Source: Rubrivivax sp.
Lineage (GTDB): Bacteria; Pseudomonadota; Gammaproteobacteria; Burkholderiales; Burkholderiaceae_C
Assembly (NCBI GenBank): GCA_021300575.1
Contig: JAJTDM010000031.1
Location: 1 to 43,614, forward strand
DNA: 43,614 nucleotides
Reading direction: 5' to 3'
The notes beneath the pieces are model-generated. The model was not told where the DNA came from. It searched no databases and saw nothing but the letters and a program-made list of their open reading frames with translations. Shown in pieces: positions 33,290-42,056 of the stretch (position 1 is its first letter; the number at the start of each line of letters is the position of its first letter). The translations under genes and the position numbers were made by a program.

Positions 33290-35618
33290 ATGACCCTTCC
33301 CACCCACGCCCAGATCGTCATCGTTGGCGGCGGCATCGCTGGCTGCTCCACGGCCTACCACCTCGCCAAGCTGGGCCTCACGGATGTGCTGCTGCTGGAG
33401 CAGGGCCAACTCACCAGCGGCACCACCTGGCACGCTGCGGGCCTGATCGGGCAGATGCGGCCCAACCGCAACATGACGCGCATGAGCAAGTACGGCATCG
33501 AGCTGTACTCGACGTTGGAGCAGGAGACCGGCCTGGCCACGGGCTGGAAGCAATGCGGCAGCGTGAACGTGGCGCGCACGCCCGAGCGCATGCAGGTGCT
33601 GCGCAAGCAGGCGGCGCTGGCGCGCAGTTTTGGCGTGGAGGTGGAGCTGATCTCGCCGCAGCAGGCCGGGGAGCTCTACCCCGTGATGCGCATCGACGAC
33701 CTGCAAGGCGCGATCTGGATCCCGGGCGATGGCAAGGCCAACCCGGCGGACCTGTGCATGTCGCTGGCCAAGGGCGCGCGCAACCGCGGCGTGCGCATGG
33801 TGGAAGGCGTGGAAGTCACCGGTGTCCTCACCGCCGAGGGCCCAGGCGGCCCGCGTGCAGTGGGCGTGCGCACCGCGCAAGGCGATGTGCACTGCGAGAC
33901 GCTGGTGAACTGCGCCGGCCAGTGGGCGCGGCAGTTCGGCGCGTTGGCCGGGGTGACGGTGCCGCTGTACCCGGCTGAGCATTTCTACATCGTCACTGAC
34001 AAGATCGAGGGCGTGCACCCCATGCTGCCGGTGATGCGCGACCCCGACGGCTTCATCTACTACAAGGAGGAGGTGGGCGGCCTGCTGATGGGCGGCTTCG
34101 AACCCCAGGCCAAGCCGTGGACGGTGGACCCGATTCCCAGCAGCTTCCAGTTCCAGCTGCTGGACGAGGACTGGGACCAGTTCGAGATCCTGATGACCAA
34201 CGCCATCCACCGCACGCCCTGCCTGGAGACGGCCCGCATCAAGATGCTGCTCAACGGCCCGGAGAGCTTCACGCCCGATGGCAATTTCATCCTGGGTGAG
34301 GCGCCGGAGCTGCGCAACTATTTCGTGTGCGCCGGCTTCAATTCGGCGGGCATCGCCAACTCCGGCGGCGCAGGCCAGTTGATCGCACAGTGGATCGCCG
34401 ATGGCGAGCCCCCCGGCGACCTGTGGGACGTGGACATCCGCCGCTTCGGCCCGCACAACGCCAACCGCAAGGGCTTGGCCGAGCGCACGGGCGAGACCCT
34501 GGGCCTGCACTACGCCATGCGCTGGCCGCGCCAGGAGCTGCAGACCACGCGCCCGCTGCGCACCAGCCCGCTGTATGACCTGCTGGCGGGCTCTTCCCGT
34601 CCTGGCCCGCACGGCACACGCAACGCCGAGTTCGGCAGCAAGAACGGCTGGGAGCGGGTGAACTACTTCCGCCCGCCCGGCGTGCCACGACCAGCGGACA
34701 CCCTGGGCCGCCCGGGTTGGCTGGACTGGGTGATCGAAGAGCAGCGCGCCACGCGCGAGGCCGTGGCCCTGTACGACCAGACGTCCTTCGGCAAACTGCT
34801 GCTGCAGGGGCGCGACGCGCTGGCGGTGCTGCAGCGCTTGTGCGCCAACGATGTGGACACGCCCGTGGGCCGCATGGTCTACACCGGCCTGCTCAATGCA
34901 CGGGGCGGCTTCGAGAGCGACCTGACCGTCATGCGCCTGCCGGCTGATGCTTCGGGCGAACGCTTTCTGTTGGTCACCGGCTCGGCCCAGCCGGTGCGCG
35001 ATGCCGACTGGATCCGCCGCCACATCAACGCCGACGAACACGCGGTGCTGACCGATGTGACGCCGCTGTGGAGCGTGCTCAGCGTCATGGGTCCGAAGGC
35101 GCGCGAGCTGCTGGCACGGGTGTCGCCTGATGATCTGTCGCCGCAGGCACTCAAGTTCTCGCACACCCGCGAGATCGATCTCGGCCATGCCCGGGTGCGC
35201 GCCGCGCGCATGGCCTACGTGGGCGGGCCGGGCTATGAGCTGTACGTGCCGGTGGAGATGACGCGTCACGTCTACCTGGCGCTGATGAACGCCGGCCAGG
35301 ACCTGGGCCTGCGCGACGCCGGCTACTACGCGCTGGACGCCCTGCGCATCACCGCTGCGCAAGAAGCTCGTCACCATCGTCCTCGACGACCCCGCAGCCT
35401 ATGCCTGGGGCGGTGAGACGGTCTCCATCGGCGGTGAATCCGTGGGCGAGCTCAGCTCTGCTGGCTGGGGCTGGGCCGCCTGCCGCTGCGTCGCGCTTGG
35501 CTACCTGCGCGGCCCTGCCGCGGCCGCGCCCCACGCGGGCACGCCGGTCACGGTGGACCTGTGGGGCGAGGCGGTGGGGGCGAGGGCTTGGGATCGGTGG
35601 AGCCCTCAGAGCCGTTGA
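33290..35618 (+). pseudogene. dimethylglycine/sarcosine dehydrogenase-like flavoprotein, C-terminally broken
   Basis: The frame from the ATG at 33290 encodes a DAO-type FAD domain ('IVIVGGGIAGCSTAYHLAKL', 'GTTWHAAGLIGQMRPN') and then an aminomethyltransferase (GCV_T)-like folate domain. It runs intact to 'YYALDALRI' near 35350. There the expected 'E-x-G-x-R' continuation is missing. The sequence jumps, in another frame, to the family's C-terminal end ('LVTIVLDDPAAYAWGGE', 'SSAGWGWAACRCVALGYLR'), which stops at 35618. So a deletion of several dozen codons plus a frameshift has occurred. The predicted role was oxidative demethylation of an N-methyl amine with transfer to tetrahydrofolate. It is divergent from the LacI gene, and IS remnants follow. 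Confidence 0.85.
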
Positions 35619-35818
35619 ACGAAGGCGCCCATCCTCGGGTTGGGCGGACCCTCGATCGGCATCCCCCATCGGGGTGATCCACACGGGGGTGGGCATGCCC
35701 GGCGATCCGAGCGACGCTGTGCGGCCCCGGACTGCGCCGCACCCCCACCGTGTCGATCGCCCGCCGGCAGCCTGCGCGCGCGGGATCTTGCGCGGTGCGG
35801 CCCGCCCAACCCCACCGG
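35619..35818. other. decayed spacer before IS91 remnant
   Basis: I see no gene in these 200 bp. The open frames are GC-driven. It could be part of an IS91-type element end or its flank, but no terminal sequence was recognised. Confidence 0.4.
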
Positions 35819-36372
35819 CTCCGCCACGAGCGCCACCGCCCCGAGCAGACCACGCTGTACCGCCTGGTGCAGCAGCATGCGGCCAGTTTCATCGCCCATA
35901 CCGAGGCCAGCACCGGGGCCGAGTTGCCCCGGTTCATCAAAGCTGAGCCCGGACACAAACAGTCCGGGGGACTGTTTGTGCCTGGCGAGGAGCCGGGCCG
36001 CTGGCCCGGCGCGGCCTGCAAGGCGAGTTCGAAACCTTCCTCGAATGCGGCATCCTGGCCCACGGCTTCCTGCGCCTGCGCCGCGGCGTGCTGGTCGAGG
36101 ATATGGGCCAGGCCTGGCTGGACGAGCTGGATGCCGACGGCGAGGAGCGCGCACACTGCGGCCGCTGCATGCCGCGGTGCGTGTGGAAGCGCACGACCGC
36201 AAGCGGCTGGAGCAGTTGTGCCGCTGCATCACCCGCCCCGCGCTGTCGGATGAACGGGTGCAGCTCAACGCCGCCGGGCAGGTGGCGCTCAAGCTCAAGG
36301 CACCTTGGCGCGACGGCACGACGCATTTGGTGATGAGCCCGCCGGAGTTCATGCAGCGGCTGGCCGCCTTGG
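35819..36372 (+). mobile_element. IS91-family transposase remnant
   Basis: Pieces of an IS91-type (Y2) transposase are read in different frames. The N-terminal block is 'HRPEQTTLYRLVQQHAASFI' followed by 'GAELPRFIK', then 'EFETFLECGILAHGFLRLR'. A later block is 'AHDRKRLEQLCRCITRPALS', followed by 'RVQLNAAGQVALKLKAPWRD' and 'THLVMSPPEFMQRLAAL'. The zinc-finger and catalytic Tyr regions between them are lost, and an approximately 80-bp hairpin insert breaks the first block. It is cut on the right by an IS66-type end at 36373. The element is dead. Similarity is from memory of the family. Confidence 0.75.
35942..36024. repeat. approximately 80-bp insert of two perfect hairpins inside the IS91 remnant
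   Basis: CACAAACAGTCC (35954-35965) and GGACTGTTTGTG (35969-35980) form a 12-bp stem with a 3-nt loop. Next, GCCGGGCC (35992-35999) and GGCCCGGC (36003-36010) form an 8-bp stem with a 3-nt loop. The insert falls between the codons for 'RFIK' and 'EFETF', which are nearly adjacent in IS91 transposases. Its length is not a multiple of three, so it breaks the frame. Confidence 0.7.
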
Positions 36373-36550
36373 GTAAGCGTCCGGCCACCACCATCTTGAC
36401 GGCGAGGGCCGGACTTGTTCAGCGACAGCCGGTGCTCAGCTTCCAGCGATGTGGCAGCAGCTCCTCGACACGGCTAGCCGGGTGAGTAGGCAGGCGCGCC
36501 AAGACGTCCTTCAGATACGCGTAGGGGTCGTGGCCGTTCATGCGCAGCTG
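36373..36550 (-). mobile_element. IS66-family end with transposase C-terminal tail
   Basis: GTAAGCGTCCGGCCACC at 36373 is the typical IS66-family terminal start. On the minus strand the tail of an IS66 transposase is read, 'MNGHDPYAYLKDVLARLP' through 'VEELLPHRWKLS', with a TGA at 36419-36421. The rest of the element is missing. The end abuts the IS91 remnant directly, so this IS66 copy inserted into the IS91 gene. Confidence 0.7.
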
Positions 36551-36555
36551 CGCAT

Positions 36556-36732
36556 AAGCGCAAGAACTGCCTCTTCATGGGATCAGACGCGGGGGGGCGA
36601 GCGCGCGGCGGCGCTGTACAGCCTGGTGGAGACGGCCAAGCTCAACGGCATGGATCCGATGGCTTACCTGACCGAGGTGTTGACCCGCATTGCCGACCAC
36701 CCCATCAACACGCCATTGATCGGCGCAAGGCG
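36556..36732 (+). mobile_element. second IS66-family transposase fragment, opposite orientation
   Basis: Plus-strand sequence encodes 'RKNCLFMGSDAGG' and 'GGERAAALYSLVETAKLNGM' through 'VLTRIADHPINT', the C-terminal part of a different IS66 transposase. A run of seven G near 36587-36593 holds one base too many, shifting the frame between the two parts. It faces the minus-strand IS66 tail, so two different copies have recombined or nested here. Confidence 0.7.
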
Positions 36733-36997
36733 GCAGTGGAAGCTGCCGTACACGGCGGTTGAAATGCCACAAGGGCCAGGCAAGCAGAACGACGAACCAC
36801 CTGCGCCTCTCGCGCCACAGCGGCCAACGCGCAACGACTTCCGGTGCGGCGACAAAGTGGCCTTCGAGGACAAGTACCTTGAGACGGTGGTGGGCACCGT
36901 CGTGCGCATCAACCAGCGAACAGCCAGCATCGACCCAGGCGACGGAACCACCTGGCGGGTCGGGTTCGCGCTTCTCAGACCAGTTGTCGACCTCTGA
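36733..36997 (+). pseudogene. unidentified C-terminal protein fragment
   Basis: In frame with the IS66 fragment, the last approximately 50 codons read 'CGDKVAFEDKYLETVVGTVV' and 'TASIDPGDGTTWRVGFALLR', a convincing beta-rich, SH3-like C-terminal end finishing at a TGA (36995-36997). I do not recognise the family. The upstream part of its gene is gone, fused to transposon debris. CACCCTC/GAGGGTG at 37002-37020 forms a small hairpin just after the stop. Confidence 0.4.
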
Positions 36998-37046
36998 CCC
37001 CCACCCTCGTCAAGAGGGTGTTCAGCCCACGCTCACGCAGGGGCGC

Positions 37047-37298
37047 GTGCGCGTCGAGTTTCGCGCGCGCCTGAGCGCGCGCGAGCTGCGCCTGCTGAAA
37101 CTGCTGGCAGGCGGCCTGTCAGAGGGCGAGGCCGCGCAGCAGCTCGGCCTTGGGCCCGCGGAGGCCGCACGCAGCTGCGACCGCATCGCGCAGAAGCTGG
37201 GCCTGGTGCAGGCGGAGGACTGGCAGCGCTACGCTCAGGCCCACGGCCGAGCTGGACCGCGCGTCAGTAGGCCACCGCGCGCTCGGGCCCGGCGCTGA
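37047..37298 (+). pseudogene. LuxR-type helix-turn-helix fragment
   Basis: From a GTG at 37047 the frame encodes 'LSARELRLLKLLAGGLSEGE', 'AAQQLGLGPAEAARSCDRIA' and 'QKLGLVQAEDWQRYAQAH', the four-helix GerE/LuxR DNA-binding domain. No sensor domain precedes it. Upstream sequence is transposon debris, so this is probably the surviving C-terminus of a regulator. It runs 35 bp into the 3' end of the convergent sulfatase gene. A short intact regulator is possible but less likely. Confidence 0.5.
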
Positions 37299-38748
37299 CC
37301 GTGGCCATCATGGCGTCGAGGTGGGCCTTCAGGCGCTCGAACTTGAGCTCGCGCGCGCCGGGGGCGTCCCAGAGGTTGTCGAACTCGCCGGGGTCGGCTT
37401 CGGTGTCGTAGAGCTCGCCGACGCGGTGCCCGTGGTAGACCACGCTCTTGTAGCGCCCGTCGAAGACCATGGAGCCGTGGCTGTGGTCGGCGTGCTGCGG
37501 GCCGCCGATCGAGTCCTTGAACTCGCTGACGACGCAGTCCTTGTGGCGATGCGGCTCGACCTCGCTGCGCATCAGTGGCAGCAGCGAGCGCCCCTGCATC
37601 GACGCCGGCACTGGTAGTCCGGCCGCCTCCAGCAGCGTCGGCGCCACGTCCACGGTCTCGACGAGCGCGTCGCTGCGCAGGCCCTCCCGCAATTCGCCCG
37701 GCCAGCTGAAGATCAGCGGCACCCGCACCAGACCGTCGAAGAAGCGGCAGCCCTTGAGGATCAGGCCGTGGTCGCCCAGCAACTCGCCGTGGTCGCTCAT
37801 GAAGACGATGATGGTGTCGTCGAGCTGGCCGGTGGCGCGCAGCGCGTCCAGGATACGGCGCAACTGGTCGTCGATCAGCATGATCATCGCGTAGTAGTTC
37901 GCCTTGACCTCAAGCGCGTCGTAGGCGCGCGGCGGGGCCGAGGCCACGAGGTCGTGCTCGGTCTCGACCACCGTCTGCACCTTCTGGCGCAGGCGCGGGT
38001 CGACCGCGACCTTGGTTTGCTGGTCGATGGCGGCGAAGGCGCGCTGGCGCTCGATGTCGCTGTCACGGAACACCGGCATCGGCAGCGACTCGGCATCTAC
38101 CCGGGCCAGGTACTCTGGTGGCGCGTCGAAGGGCGCGTGCGGGTCGAAGGGGTTGAGCGACAGCATCCACGGCCCCTCGCGCTGCTCGGTGATGAAGCGG
38201 ATGGCCATCTCGCTCGTCCAGGTGGTCTGGTGGTACTCGGCCGCCACACCCGGCCCGCAGAAGGCGTTGTGCGGGGCGTACAGCTCCACCGGGTCGACCT
38301 TCTTCTCGTGCCGCAGCCAGTTCTCGTAGTCGTGGCCGCGCATGAAATCGGGGTGCGGGTGGTGGCTCCAGTGGAAGACGCGGAAACCGTCGTCGGGGCG
38401 TTTCTCGTAGTATTTGGCCGCGCTGAGGTGCAGCTTGCCGACGAGCCCGCAGTCGTAGCCGGCATCGGCGAACAGCCGCGTCACCAGGGTCTCCTGCGCA
38501 GGGAACCAGGCGTTGCCGTTGCGGTAGACGTGGTGCGAGGCCGGGTAGCGCCCGGTCAGAAAGGACGCGCGCGCGGGCGTGCAGATGGGGCTCTGCGTGT
38601 AAGCGCGGTGGAAGGCCACGCCGCGCTCGCACAGGCTGTCGAGCGTGGGCGTGGTGATGTGCTGCTGCCCCAGCGCGCGGATCGTGTCCCAGCGCTGCTG
38701 GTCGGTGCAATACCAGAGGATGTTGGGGCGGCGCCGGCTCATGGGCAT
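37264..38748 (-). CDS. sulfatase (CTPAR motif), cytoplasmic
   Basis: This 494-aa type I sulfatase has the modification motif 'SPICTPARASFLTGR', with C56 to be converted to formylglycine. Metal-site residues lie in 'ILWYCTDQQRWD' (D16) and 'VFMSDHGELLGDHG', and 'GKLHLSAAKY' gives the Lys/His of the active site. There is no signal peptide, so it probably acts on an imported sulfate ester. Its ATG at 38748 overlaps the upstream receptor stop by one base (TGATG), indicating coupled translation. The substrate is unknown; phosphonate monoester hydrolase-like activity is an alternative within the superfamily. A formylglycine-generating enzyme must be encoded elsewhere. Confidence 0.9.
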   Translation of the reverse strand: MPMSRRRPNILWYCTDQQRWDTIRALGQQHITTPTLDSLCERGVAFHRAYTQSPICTPARASFLTGRYPASHHVYRNGNAWFPAQETLVTRLFADAGYDCGLVGKLHLSAAKYYEKRPDDGFRVFHWSHHPHPDFMRGHDYENWLRHEKKVDPVELYAPHNAFCGPGVAAEYHQTTWTSEMAIRFITEQREGPWMLSLNPFDPHAPFDAPPEYLARVDAESLPMPVFRDSDIERQRAFAAIDQQTKVAVDPRLRQKVQTVVETEHDLVASAPPRAYDALEVKANYYAMIMLIDDQLRRILDALRATGQLDDTIIVFMSDHGELLGDHGLILKGCRFFDGLVRVPLIFSWPGELREGLRSDALVETVDVAPTLLEAAGLPVPASMQGRSLLPLMRSEVEPHRHKDCVVSEFKDSIGGPQHADHSHGSMVFDGRYKSVVYHGHRVGELYDTEADPGEFDNLWDAPGARELKFERLKAHLDAMMATVSAGPERAVAY

Positions 38749-39704
38749 CAGCCGAGCTTGATACCGGCGGACTTGATGACACCGCCGATCTTGTCGGTTT
38801 CGGCGCGCAGGAAGTCGCCGAACTGCGGTGGGGTGCTGTGGCGCGCCGCGAGGCCGAGGGCGGTGAGCCGCTCCTGCACGTCCGGCAGGGCGGCAATCGC
38901 GGTGAACTCCTCGTTCAGGCGGCGCACCACCTCGGCCGGGGTGCCGGCCGGTGCAAGCATGCCCCACCAGTTGGTGAACTCGAAGCCCCTGACCGTCTCG
39001 CCGATGCCCGGCACGTCGGGCAGGGCAGGCAGGCGCGGGCCGGTGACGGCGATGGCACGCAGGCGCCCGCCCTTGACCTGGGCGAACGCCGATCCGTCGA
39101 TCATCAGGTCCACCTCGCCGCCGATGGTGGCCGTGGTCGCCGCCGCGCCGCCTTTGTAGGGCACGTGCAGCAGCTGGATGCCGGTCATCGAGGCCAGCAG
39201 TTCGTAGGCCAGATGCGCTGGGCCGCCGATCCCGCCCGTGCCCAGGGTCAGACGTCCCGGTTGGGCGCGTGCGCGGGCGATCAGGTCGGCCATGTCGCGG
39301 ATGGGCGAGTCGGGGCGCACGCACACGACGATGGAGACCGAGCTGACCAGGCTGATCGGCGCGAAGTCCTTCAGCGGCGCGTAGGGCAGGTTCGGATTGG
39401 CCAGCGCGGCGATGATGAGCGAGCCCGAGTCGCCGATGACCAGGGTGTAGCCGTCCGCGGGCGATTTCGCGGCCGCAGCCGCGCCGATGGCCCCCGCCGC
39501 GCCGCCGCGGTTGTCCACCACCACCGGCAGCTTCAGCCGCTCGGCCAGCTTCTGCGCGTACAGGCGGCCCACGATGTCGGTGTTGCCCCCCGGCGGGTAG
39601 GGCACGATCAGCTTGAGCGGCTTGTCGGGCCAGGCCTGCGCCCGCGCCTTCGGCAGCCCGGCCATGGTCAGGCCGGCGCCCAGCATCAGTTGTCTGCGGT
39701 CCAT
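38748..39704 (-). CDS. Bug/TctC-family periplasmic solute receptor
   Basis: This 318-aa protein has a signal peptide containing 'MDRRQLMLGAGLTMAGLPKA' and cleavage near ARAQA, followed by the family opening 'WPDKPLKLIVPYPPGGNTDI'. The conserved 'VVVDNRGGAAGAIGA' and 'HVPYKGGAAATTATIGGEVD' loops bind the carboxylate of small organic acids in known Bug proteins. AGGAG precedes the ATG. No TctAB membrane partners are nearby, so it is an orphan receptor, common in Burkholderiales. Coupling to a sulfatase suggests the ligand is a sulfated or related acid, which is an inference. Confidence 0.9.
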   Translation of the reverse strand: MDRRQLMLGAGLTMAGLPKARAQAWPDKPLKLIVPYPPGGNTDIVGRLYAQKLAERLKLPVVVDNRGGAAGAIGAAAAAKSPADGYTLVIGDSGSLIIAALANPNLPYAPLKDFAPISLVSSVSIVVCVRPDSPIRDMADLIARARAQPGRLTLGTGGIGGPAHLAYELLASMTGIQLLHVPYKGGAAATTATIGGEVDLMIDGSAFAQVKGGRLRAIAVTGPRLPALPDVPGIGETVRGFEFTNWWGMLAPAGTPAEVVRRLNEEFTAIAALPDVQERLTALGLAARHSTPPQFGDFLRAETDKIGGVIKSAGIKLG

Positions 39705-39767
39705 CGTCGTCTCCTGCGGGCTTTCACCCTGATGTGTTGTGTGCGTGACGCGCCAGTGCGACGCGCT

Positions 39768-42056
39768 TCAATGGTCGGTGAAGGCCGCGCGCACCTGGGC
39801 CTCGAGGTCCTCGCCCGGCCCGGGGTCGACCTCGACGACCACCTGGCGCAGCAGCCCGGTGAAGCGGAAAGGCGCGTCGTAGTCCTCGGTCACAGGCAGG
39901 CCGCTGTCGTAGCCGCAGCACTGGCCTTCGCCCGAGGTCTCGATCACGGCCGGGATCGTGCGCGGGATCTCGCCCGCGCCGACCTCGCGTCCGTCGATGA
40001 GCAGGCGGCCGTGGCCACGGTGCTCGCCGGTGCGGGTGAAGGCGAAGGCGAGCGTGCAGTCGCCGCGCGGCAGCGACCCGGCCGAGGTGATGCGGTACTC
40101 CTGCAAGCCCAGGTAGTTGTGCACGTAGACCAGGCGGTCGCCCTTGAGGTAGAGCGAATAGCCCGAGAACCAGCTGCCGTGGGCGAAGAGCACGCCCTCG
40201 GCGCCCTCGGGCGGGATGCGCACGTCGGCCGTGATCGTGTGCGAGCGGTTCTTCAGGTTCACCGCCGTGTACTCGAACTGCGGCGCGCCGCCAGGCTCGA
40301 ACACGTGCCGCCGCGCCGGTGCGCGGCTGCCGGGCTTGCGCTCGCCCATGCGCAATTGCATGCGCGAGTCCAGCGGCAGCACGTTGTACTTGCCGGCCTC
40401 GGCCCACCACAGCTCGACCAGACGCGCCAGCTTGTCCGGGTGCTCGGCGGCGAGGTCGCGGGTCTCGGAGAAGTCCTCGGCGACGTGGTAGAGCTCCCAC
40501 TTCTGTTGCGAGAGCATCTCGTCGCTCAGCATCTCGCCCTGCGGCTGCTCGACCACGGCCTTCCAGCCGTCAGCCCAGATCGCGCGCGAGGCGATCATCT
40601 CGTAGTACTGCACGCGCTTGTTCGTCGGCGTTTGCGCGTCGGTGAAGGTGTGGGCGAAGCTCACGCCCTCGAGCGGGCGCTGCGGCACGTGGTTCAGCAC
40701 CGCGGGGGGCTGCAGGCCCAGGGCCTCCAGGATGGTGGGCGTGACGTCGACCACGTGCACGTACTGCGAGCGCACCTCGCCGCGGGCGGCGATGCCGCGC
40801 GGCCAGTGCACGATCAGCGGGTCGCTCATGCCGCCCTGGTGCAGGTAGCGCTTCCAGCGCCGCAGCGGCGTGTTCCCGGCCCAGGCCCAGCCCCAGGCGT
40901 AGTTGGCGAAGGACTTGACGCTGCCCCACTCGTCCAGGTGCTTCAGGTTGTCGGCCACCGTGGGCTCGACGCGGTTCGGGAACTGGCACTCGTTGAAGGA
41001 GCCGTGCTCGCCGCCCTCGGCCGAGGCACCGTTGTCCGAAGCCAGCAGGATCAGCGTATTGTCGAGTTCGCCGCGGCGCTCCAGGTCGGCGATGACGCGG
41101 CCGATGTGGTGGTCGGTCTGCTCCATGAAGCCGGCGAAGACCTCCATCTGCCGGGCGTACAGGCGGCGCTCGTCGGCCGACAGGCTGGCCCAGGCACGCA
41201 CCCAGGGCGGGCGCTCGCTGAGCACGGTGCCGGGCGGCACGATGCCCATCTCGAGCTGACGCGCGAACACGGCCTCGCGCCAGGCGTCCCAGCCGGCGTC
41301 GAAGCGGCCGCGGTAACGCTCGATCCACTCCGGTTCGCACTGGTGCGGGGCGTGCCCGGCCCCGAGGCAGTAGTACATGAAGAAGGGCTTGTCGGGCGCC
41401 ACCGTCCGCAGGTCGGTGATGTAGCGCATGGCCTGGTCGGCCAGGTCGGCGTTGAGGTGGTAGCCCTCCTTCCAGCTGCGCGGCGGGTCGATGTAGTGGC
41501 TGTCGTGCACCAGCGTGGGCGACCACTGGTTGGTCTTGCCGCCGAGGAAGCCGTAGAAGCGCTCGAAGCCGCGCGACAGCGGCCAGCGCGCCTTGGACGC
41601 GCCCGAGGCGTACTCGGCCGCCAGCGTCAGGTGCCACTTGCCGATGGCGAAGGTGGCATAGCCCTGGGCCAGCAGCATCTCCGACAGGAAGCCGTTCTCC
41701 TTAGGGATCATGCCGTTGTAGCCCGGGTAGCCGGTGGCCATTTCCTGGATGATCCCCACGCCGTTGGAGTGGTGGTTGCGCCCGGTGAGCAGGCAGGCCC
41801 GCGTGGGCGAGCAGATCGCCGTCGTGTGGAAGTCGCGGAAGCGCAGCCCGCCGGCGGCCAGGCGGTCCATGTTCGGAGTGCGGATGTCCGAGCCGTAGCA
41901 GCCGAGCTGCGCGAAGCCGACATCGTCGAGCAGGAAGACGATGACGTTGGGCGACCCGGGCCGGGCCTTCGGCGGCTGCGGCCATGCCGGCTCGGACTGC
42001 CCGGCGGTGCGCTCGATACGGCCGTTGAAGCGGCCGCCCTCGGGGTAGGTCTTCAT
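39768..42056 (-). CDS. arylsulfatase-type sulfatase (CSPTR motif) with C-terminal beta domain
   Basis: This 762-aa sulfatase of the AtsA-like branch has metal Asp residues in 'VIVFLLDDVGFAQLGCYGS' (D44, D45), the formylglycine Cys in 'AICSPTRACLLTGRNHH' (C82), 'IGKWHL' with active-site Lys/His, and 'ASDNGAS' with the late metal Asp/Asn. Residues from about 590 form a lectin-like beta-sandwich ('FEYTAVNLKNRSHTITADVR', 'SGYSLYLKGDRLVYVHNY'), usual in long arylsulfatases. There is no signal peptide, so a cytoplasmic place is likely. Its ATG overlaps the upstream receptor stop by four bases. The substrate is unknown. Confidence 0.92.
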   Translation of the reverse strand: MKTYPEGGRFNGRIERTAGQSEPAWPQPPKARPGSPNVIVFLLDDVGFAQLGCYGSDIRTPNMDRLAAGGLRFRDFHTTAICSPTRACLLTGRNHHSNGVGIIQEMATGYPGYNGMIPKENGFLSEMLLAQGYATFAIGKWHLTLAAEYASGASKARWPLSRGFERFYGFLGGKTNQWSPTLVHDSHYIDPPRSWKEGYHLNADLADQAMRYITDLRTVAPDKPFFMYYCLGAGHAPHQCEPEWIERYRGRFDAGWDAWREAVFARQLEMGIVPPGTVLSERPPWVRAWASLSADERRLYARQMEVFAGFMEQTDHHIGRVIADLERRGELDNTLILLASDNGASAEGGEHGSFNECQFPNRVEPTVADNLKHLDEWGSVKSFANYAWGWAWAGNTPLRRWKRYLHQGGMSDPLIVHWPRGIAARGEVRSQYVHVVDVTPTILEALGLQPPAVLNHVPQRPLEGVSFAHTFTDAQTPTNKRVQYYEMIASRAIWADGWKAVVEQPQGEMLSDEMLSQQKWELYHVAEDFSETRDLAAEHPDKLARLVELWWAEAGKYNVLPLDSRMQLRMGERKPGSRAPARRHVFEPGGAPQFEYTAVNLKNRSHTITADVRIPPEGAEGVLFAHGSWFSGYSLYLKGDRLVYVHNYLGLQEYRITSAGSLPRGDCTLAFAFTRTGEHRGHGRLLIDGREVGAGEIPRTIPAVIETSGEGQCCGYDSGLPVTEDYDAPFRFTGLLRQVVVEVDPGPGEDLEAQVRAAFTDH

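Noticed and set aside
32986..33290. A fourth LacI palindrome upstream of the LacI gene
   Set aside because: Only a partial match (CAGCGCTTTT near 33261-33270) is present, without the symmetric half.
33257..35377. A 706-codon minus-strand open frame opposite the flavoprotein gene
   Set aside because: It has shadow composition (Ala/Arg/His/Gln-rich) and no recognisable motif. The plus strand carries clear FAD and folate domains.
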